Assembly: GCA_021234155.1 (NCBI GenBank)
Contig: JAJEKV010000056.1
Coordinates: forward strand, 808,664-872,663
Length of the DNA stretch: 64,000 nt
Direction: 5' to 3'
From: Isoetes taiwanensis
Taxonomy: Eukaryota; Streptophyta; Lycopodiopsida; Isoetales; Isoetaceae
Made by a program: the position numbers and the translations under genes. Within the stretch, counting starts at the first letter, position 1. Every line of letters begins with the position of its first letter. Under the pieces are notes generated by a model. It had not been told where the DNA came from, made no database searches, and saw nothing but the letters and a program-made list of their open reading frames with translations. This document shows positions 57,705 to 64,000 of this stretch, piece after piece.

Positions 57705-58190
57705 TGATACCAAATGTAACACTCCTAACCGACATGCCCTTAACTAACTGGGCAAACCGCTCAGGACGCTTATGAGTAGTCGCTTTACCCATTTATGCCG
57801 GGTATCTCTGAACGCCCACAAAGTATTATCCAAGGTTCAATACTGAAAATGGTCTACCATGGGCCCAAGCATAGCCTCTCCTCCCACTCAGAACTATGCT
57901 CGCCCTCGAAAGCATCCAAGGCTATACCATGTCTATGTCATACCATGTCACAATGATTACCAAGTCTTTGCAACTACCCATGGCATATAGGGCACCCGTG
58001 GAGATTCACCAGACCGCTCATACCAACTATAACGCTCCTAACCGACACATGCCCTTAACCAACTGGGCAAAACCGCTCTGTGACGCTTATGAGCAACCGC
58101 TTCTACCCATTTATGTCGGTAATCTCCCGAATCATCCCACGTGCACATTCAAGGTTCAATACTGAGCCGTCTACCATAGGCCCGGCCACA
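57705..58190 (-). repeat. TRIM-like units of copia copy 2, right part
   Basis: Two LTR-like blocks (CATGCCCTTAAC at about 57735 and 58049) separated by an interior with ACTATGCTCG and the ATAGGGCACCC-type end. With the block at 22395 this copy has three LTR blocks, against four in copy 1. Confidence 0.65.
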
Positions 58191-58194
58191 GCTT

Positions 58195-60480
58195 ATATAG
58201 CTATACAAAATTTCATCCTGCCAATGAAGAGAGGGTTGGTTTATTCTATGTAGCACCTAACTCAACTAACAACCTCCTTACCTAGACCACTTCTTCTGTC
58301 GCTAAAGAGGCAAAGATTAGACCGCCCGCTATTGACATAGCTATACATCCTTGTTTTTACTTCCATGATATTGTGCTTCCTCCAACTTGTAGAATATATC
58401 CGCATGTAGATCCGTGTTACCTCCCCAACTGCATCCGGAAGTATGCAAGTTAGATCCTATTTGTGAATGTTAATCCCTTTATTTTGTGTCCCCTTTCCAA
58501 AAAACTGGAAGCACATGTTTAGTCAAGATGCCAATGTTTCTTTCCAAGTATTGTTTCCAAATTTGCTCAACAAATTTACACAAAATAAGCATATCGTGCC
58601 TCAAGTACAATTAGCCACATACAAAAGACATCCCACCAATTCCTATAGCTTATAATTTCCATTTCCAATCTTTCCTCTTGCTTTCTCTAATATTTTAAAT
58701 ATATCATTCACAACCACCACCTCGGATCTGACCTCAAGCATTTTATTTTCCTTTTCCTACCATCCTTTCCCCACTGCCTTCAAAGATTCTATAAGCATTA
58801 TAAGCCTGGTTTTTCCTTCTAAGAAAGAAGCACTTAGTATGTCTAGAGTAATCATCAATAAAGGTAATAAAATACCTTTTACCTTATAAGCTTCCCCGAC
58901 ATTAATTGTCCACGTGAGGTTGAATGTCAATTCTAGTCAATCTCCAGCTCGCTCATGTCTTTTTCTTCAAAGGTAATTTTGTGTTTTTCCCATCATGCAT
59001 CCATAGCAAAACAAAAATCATTACTTTCTCAAGTACTGCGCATCGTGACCTCTTTAGTCATTTCTTAAGTTTTCTACATTTGCATGACTCAATTCTCATG
59101 CCAAAGCTCTATGTTGGAATTTCCATTGAGTTTATATCGCATAAAGTTTTGTTGTGAAACCCAAACAAATTACTGTACTGCTTTTGCAAGGAACTTGACT
59201 TTGTTATTTTCAAAAACTTTATGTACAGTTGTTTGTCAAATACAAGTTTGAATCCCATATCCACCAGCCGACTAACCGATATTAGATTCCTTACAATATT
59301 TGGAATGAAAGTACATCATGAATTGCCCTCTCTAAATCGGGGCCAGTTCTAGCATTCCCACTCTTTTACTTCGGCAGCTTCACCATTCCCCATTTGCACA
59401 AATGTTGATGTTCTTTTCTTTATTTTGGAGAGCATCACAGCTTTTAACCGCTGATCTCTCTCCGCTTCAAGCACTATCTATCACAAGCATATCACCGGTT
59501 TTGTTAGCAATTTGATTTGAAATGCAAGTAACAACCTGCATTACCTCAAATGTGAGTCTTCTCCTTCGCTACATATCCTCGTGGTCAAGCAACATTAATC
59601 GCTAGCTCCTTCCATTTCCGCCTCTTATGTTGCTATTTTTCTTCCAAGCACTGTCCCTTTTACCTATTTTTACCTTTTCCAATCCCCTTAGGACTGGGAT
59701 TATACGCCAGCCTATGACCAAATCCATCACAATTGAAGCATCTATTCTTTAGCTTGGGACAGTTATTTTCAAATGACCATATGAATTAAGCATCCATACC
59801 ATGGCCCTACCTTTCCTTTTCTCATTACCAAACCGCCTTTTCCCTAAACAAGATCTCCTCCGAAGTTTCTTCTCCCCCTCTTTAAAATTTTATGCTGCTC
59901 AATTGTTCTTATCATTAGTTCAAATTTTTCTCCATTTCTCGTTATCGTTTTACCAAGGTGGAGAGTTGTTCAAACTTAGAAAATGCCCCTTGGATAAGGA
60001 GAGTACATGAAAGTCTTTAGTAATTGGTACTCCAGCTGTTTCAAGATCTATAACAATATTATCATATTTTTGGAGAAGAAAATGTTTTCTTTTTTGAACT
60101 TCAACCTTTTTAGCTCTCTCTGTTATAATTCAATTTGAGAGGAGTTTTACCTCATAATTTTGATCTATTCCTTAGTGTTTTATTTTTTTATTTTAAACAT
60201 GATGCTAGAACTCAACTTACTAGCAATGATGCACCTTTGCCCATGTGATCTTTTTAGTTTTGCTCCCACTTGGTGCTAACATTAATCGATGCCTCACTTG
60301 CACTCCCATCTCTAGTGTTAGTCAGGCCGCTTCTCCCCTTCTCAGTATTTTCCATGACAAGATCCCACGTATCTTCTCACAAATAGCATATCTTTCATTC
60401 TTTTTCCTTCCGTGCTTGGAACCCACCTCTTTGAAACACCTTAACACCATTTAGTAATGATGAACCAAGTCTATTGCCAT
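58195..60480 (-). pseudogene. Copia copy 2 gag-pol remnant (RNase H start, RT tail, integrase, gag)
   Basis: Parallel to 11095-13394 in copy 1 with many small differences. The RNase H/RT tail lies at 58.2-58.6 kb, the same jump into integrase near 58.65 kb, the TACTCTAGACATACTAAG region of integrase near 58.84 kb, and pre-integrase near 59.1-59.3 kb. The zinc-knuckle region is near 59.7 kb and the gag start at an ATG at 60480-60478. The RT core is missing as in copy 1. Numerous indels destroy every frame; it looks more decayed than copy 1. Confidence 0.65.
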
Positions 60481-60482
60481 TT

Positions 60483-60496
60483 GGCTCGAGCACCAA
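60483..60496 (-). promoter_or_regulatory. Copia copy 2 primer binding site
   Basis: Minus strand reads TTGGTGCTCGAGCCA between LTR and gag start, a mutated form of TGGTATCAGAGCCA. Confidence 0.5.
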
Positions 60497-61010
60497 TGTT
60501 AAACAATTAGTAGTTTCACAACTTATCTAGACCAATGAATTCTATGGGGCAACTAACTTCAATAAGTCTCACCAATTTAAATAGTTAATGCAACAAACAG
60601 CTAGAAATCTCACTAATACAAAAAAGGTTAAGCCACGGGACTAATATCTCAACTGATTATGATTGCTTATGGATCGATATCTCCCTGCAATGGAATCATT
60701 TGTATCATAACAACATTATACATCTTGGTTTTGTTTTATAGCATCGATCCAAACCTATCAGAAGTCGAGCTGGGGATCGTTCCCGCCGGATCGTTGTGCC
60801 ATAGGAGCACGGGTCTATTTGCTTCAATCCTTTATAAATATCATGTCTTCATCAAATGTTTTAACCATGCATATACATGGTATTTTATTCCCATTCATTA
60901 CCCCTTAGGTGCAACTATTAAGCAACCCTGCTGTTAAGCTCACGCTTTTGCCCGTAATATATCATCCGATCAACTCACTAATATATTCCAATATTAACAA
61001 TTTCTTAACA
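60497..61010 (-). repeat. Copia copy 2, 5' LTR (about 514 bp)
   Basis: Begins TGTTAAACAATTAG (plus strand) and ends near TTCTTAACA, aligned throughout with 13412-13921. Confidence 0.65.
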
Positions 61011-63150
61011 ATTGGTGTCCTCTCAGCTTTTCAAAGACATGGTTCTACATGCTGCAAAATGTAAAATGCTCAAACGGAAATCCAATAATCGCAAGTTAGA
61101 GTAAGAATGAAGAGTAATCTGATTAGTGGGCTTTTGTTGCAAGGAAGCCACCAAAGAAAGGAAAAATGAGCTAGCCAACTCACATTAGTTAAAAGAGCAC
61201 AAGTTATTATATATGGAATAGCAAAAATAAGACTACACACAAGATTCGAATAGTGAGGCCTTATGTTAGTTTTCTATTCCAAATAGGGCAGAACACAAAT
61301 TCAAAAAGTAGTACCATAAATACATGTTTCTTACACAATATTATATGCACCTTTGTCATAATGTATTGTATTCCTCGTGATACAAGAATGTCTGCGTGGG
61401 ATAAATTCGGGCGTAGAAAATTGGCCAATGCGCTGAGGCCAATTTTCTCGGCTGGGAGGCCAATTTTTGGCCTAATTTGCGACACGCGGACATTAATGTC
61501 ACATGAAATTTGTAGTGGGTATTTTCCAGGTTCGACCATTGCGCCGCCGTGGACTCCTAGCTTCTAAAATGGACTAACTCAGGCCCGGCAAGGGCGCCGG
61601 CATTAATCATGGACTAATTTGAATGTAGTTGTAACGGAGTTTGCATGTGGAATACAAAGATAGTGTAAATGTAATCATGTCTATGAGGCAACGGAGGTGA
61701 AATGTGAAGGGTTTAGGATTTGTGTGTGAAAGGATTTAGGTCTAAGGATGTTAGGCATTAGCCCTTTTTGGGTGGTGAGGGGGGTAATGAAAATATAAGG
61801 TGGAATTGAAATGGGCAAAACATAATGGGTGCATAGAGTTTAGAGTATTGTTGCTAGACACTAGTGGTCTTGTTGTGATCTTTCTTGTAATGGGCCCATG
61901 CCTTCGGAGCACCGTAGATACAACAAGGTGTCATAAGACGCAGGGTTGCCCTCCATGACCGGAGGGTGAAGAGTTAAATCATAGTTCAAAGTCATGTTTT
62001 GACAATCAATTCAAATTGCTACTTATACAATAGAATACTTGATACCATAACTTTATGCTAATTGGCCCTCTCCCTCCCTCAAGCCTCCCTTCCTCCCTCT
62101 TCCCGAGAATCCATAGCCATTTTGCGCATTTGATGAATGCATGAAAGTGAGGCCTAGTTACATTTATTGCGCCATGTGACTTTTAAATATTGCCCAAAAG
62201 TGCTATTGTTTTGCTTAAAACTATATGCTTGTCTCAGATATGTATTTATAATGCATATGAAGCATATGACTTTAGTTGAACGAGCTTCTACAAGCATCTT
62301 TGTTGTCTCAGCTGATATAAAAGTTGTAAGTAGCCTTTGACCACAGGTTTTAAGTATCCGTCATGCCACAAACAAATGAATTTTTCAGATTGATAGCAGT
62401 ATTATGAATTTAGAATTGTTGGACAATTCAAGCTAAGTCATTTTATCGCTCTTAATGTGAACTTGACCGTGATTTAGATAGTTAGCTAATATTGGCTACA
62501 GGAGTGGTAGTATTCCCATTTAGAGCAATCATATTAACAAAGGCAAATTTAATGATGAAGGTAGTAGTAACGCTTTGGACGATGAGCGTAAGAAGTGATA
62601 GCATGAGTACAAGGAGCACACGTAAGAAGTTTTGTCGGTTATGTTAGCATCTCTGGCCATCCTATCAATATCTCAAACTCGTATAACTCATGACATGTGG
62701 ATTCTTGCAAGAAGGAGTCAAAATCAACATAGACAACAATCTTGATTGATAATTGCATTCCTAACCAAATGATCTTGTACAATGAATTTAACAATGCGCG
62801 AATGATTATGGCTTTGTCCGACATCGCAAGTAAATGCTTTGATACTATGTACGTAACTATGAAAATGCGCCTCTACTAGTATCACTTAATGTTTGAACCC
62901 ACCCCGGCCGTGTCCCCATCTTTGCTTCTACTTGTGGGTCACGCATAAGAACATTGTAACATCGCAGCCTTCAATGTTGTTGTTGCAACTATAATTTCGT
63001 ACAATTTTTGACAAAGTTGGTTGACGCTATGTGTGACTAGAACGGGTGCTCAAAGATTGCCGGGCATATGTTTTAAGAACCTGTGAATGATACAAAGATA
63101 GTAATGAGAGAAGAGAGCATGAATAACCCAAAAGTACTGCTGTTAAAGTA
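61011..63150. other. No gene seen
   Basis: Overlapping ORFs on both strands at 61253-61567 carry no recognisable domain. The rest has only short open stretches. The first ~45 bases resemble the flank of copia copy 1 (TTTTCAAAGACATGGTT). Confidence 0.4.
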
Positions 63151-63945
63151 ATCGATGCCATTTCTCTTCCCTCTCGCCATTTGCTCTACCCCCACTTTCA
63201 CCCTTTTTCTTCTTCCTTTTCCTTCTTTTCCCTATTTTCTTTTTCTTTTTCTTTTCTTCTTGTTTTTCTTAAACATTTCCTTTTTTTTTTTTTCTTTTTC
63301 ATATTCTTTTCCCGATGATCTTTTTCCTTTCCCCTTTCCTCCTCCTTTCCCCAATTTTTCCTCCTCCTATTTTTTGGCTTGCTTCCTTTCTTTCCCCACT
63401 TCCCCTTCATTTCCTTTTTGACTTTTCGCTTTCCCATGCCCTTTTTCAACACATTCTCCTCGCTCTTTCCATGCATCCCTTTTTCTCCTCTTTTCTCCTC
63501 GCACTCTTTCTCCCTTCCCCTTTCTTTTTCTTCTTTTCCCATTCTCTTTTCGCTTCCCTTTCCCCTTTCTTTACCTTTTTTCTTCCCTTTTTCTCTCGTT
63601 CCCTTTTCCCCTTCTTTTTTTCGATTCCTCTTCTCGTGTTTTTCCTCTTCCCTTTTTCCTCTGCTTCTTCTTCCTTTTCCTTGTCCCTTATTTCTAGATT
63701 TTATTTCACCTTTCTCCCTCTCCTTTCTTTTGCCTTTGCTCTTCTGTTTTCCCATGCATTACTCCTTTCTCGCATCCCTTCTCTCCGCCCTTTTCATGTT
63801 CCCTTTTTCCCTTTCTTCCTTCCCCTTTTTAAGGCTCTCTCCATCCTTTTTCTTCCCCTTTCCCTGCCCATATTTCCCTTTCTCTTTTCTCAGCAACTTT
63901 TTTCCTTTACTTTTTTCCCTTTTCATTTTCCATGTCGTTTTCCCT
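63150..63945. repeat. Polypyrimidine tract (~800 bp)
   Basis: Almost entirely C and T on the plus strand, built of TTTTCCC, TTTCTTC and CCCTTTC words. It produces long Phe/Ser/Pro-rich plus-strand ORFs and Lys/Glu/Arg-rich minus-strand ORFs that I treat as non-coding. After it the word TGAACGAAGT occurs twice (63960-63995). Confidence 0.85.
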
Positions 63946-64000
63946 TAGCAATACGTAACTGAACGAAGTGCCACTGATAAGATTGAACGAAGTACACTGA

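Larger units (their letters stand above)
21885..61010 (-). mobile_element. Ty1/copia copy 2, split into three pieces by two later insertions
   Basis: The pieces are 21885-22647, 36675-36714 and 57705-61010. Read on the minus strand and joined in order, they reproduce copy 1: 5' LTR (61010-60497), primer site, gag, integrase, RT tail, RNase H, tandem TRIM, RNase H end, polypurine tract and part of a 3' LTR. The gypsy insertion interrupts ACCCATG-CATAT-AGGCACCC, and the ~21-kb element interrupts CTC-TGAT-ACCAAATG. Both interrupted sequences are intact in copy 1 (10.56-10.62 kb). The RT deletion and the TRIM insertion are shared with copy 1. Confidence 0.75.

Noticed and set aside
63198-63962. 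Long ORFs of 185-215 codons on both strands
   Set aside because: They come from a polypyrimidine tract; composition is entirely set by C/T bias.

Overview
The window reads as repeat-dense heterochromatin of a land plant with a large genome. It contains degenerate plant-type En/Spm (CACTA) transposase, Ty1/copia sequence with a tRNA-Met type primer site, a TRIM-like repeat and Ty3/gypsy pol. Coding remnants are full of stops and frameshifts. DUF7869-like genes occur twice; my recollection is that such genes are commoner in non-seed plants and invertebrates than in angiosperms, but I cannot name the organism. I see no clearly intact host gene, rRNA or tRNA. All family calls come from reading the translations by eye, without a database search.

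Layout. 1-9758 is the right-hand part of a CACTA element: a minus-strand TNP2 transposase at 1-2060, a degenerate plus-strand ORF at 7.4-8.85 kb, TGACAAAA subterminal repeats, and a terminus reading CTTGTAGTG at 9758. It cuts into a minus-strand copia element (9759-13921) that lacks most of its reverse transcriptase and carries a tandem TRIM-like array inside its RNase H. 13.9-21.9 kb is anonymous repeat DNA, with a 611-bp tandem duplication (15.7-16.9 kb) and four ~210-bp units (20.4-21.15 kb).

21885-61010 is best explained as ONE copia element of the same composite type, split by two later insertions. The first (22648-36674) is a gypsy retrotransposon with a CATAT target duplication and an internal inverted duplication. 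Inside its inverted arm sit a 5.2-kb DNA transposon (23681-28888, CACAAGGCAC termini, ATG duplication) and a ~540-bp foldback element. The second (36715-57704) is a ~21-kb element with imperfect AACAARGTTTAAA terminal inverted repeats and a TGAT duplication.

The ~21-kb element is the most interesting object here. It holds two diverged DUF7869-like genes in opposite orientation, a ParB-like gene remnant, an FCP1-type phosphatase pseudogene, and about 27 copies of the near-palindrome GGTATAAATTTATACC clustered near the genes. Its central part (about 42.7-51.6 kb) uses a different short motif, CACGCCAGCG, and may be a nested element. The 4-bp target duplication and DDD-like motifs recall Sola-type cut-and-paste elements, but that link is a hypothesis. 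61-64 kb is anonymous DNA ending in an ~800-bp pyrimidine tract.
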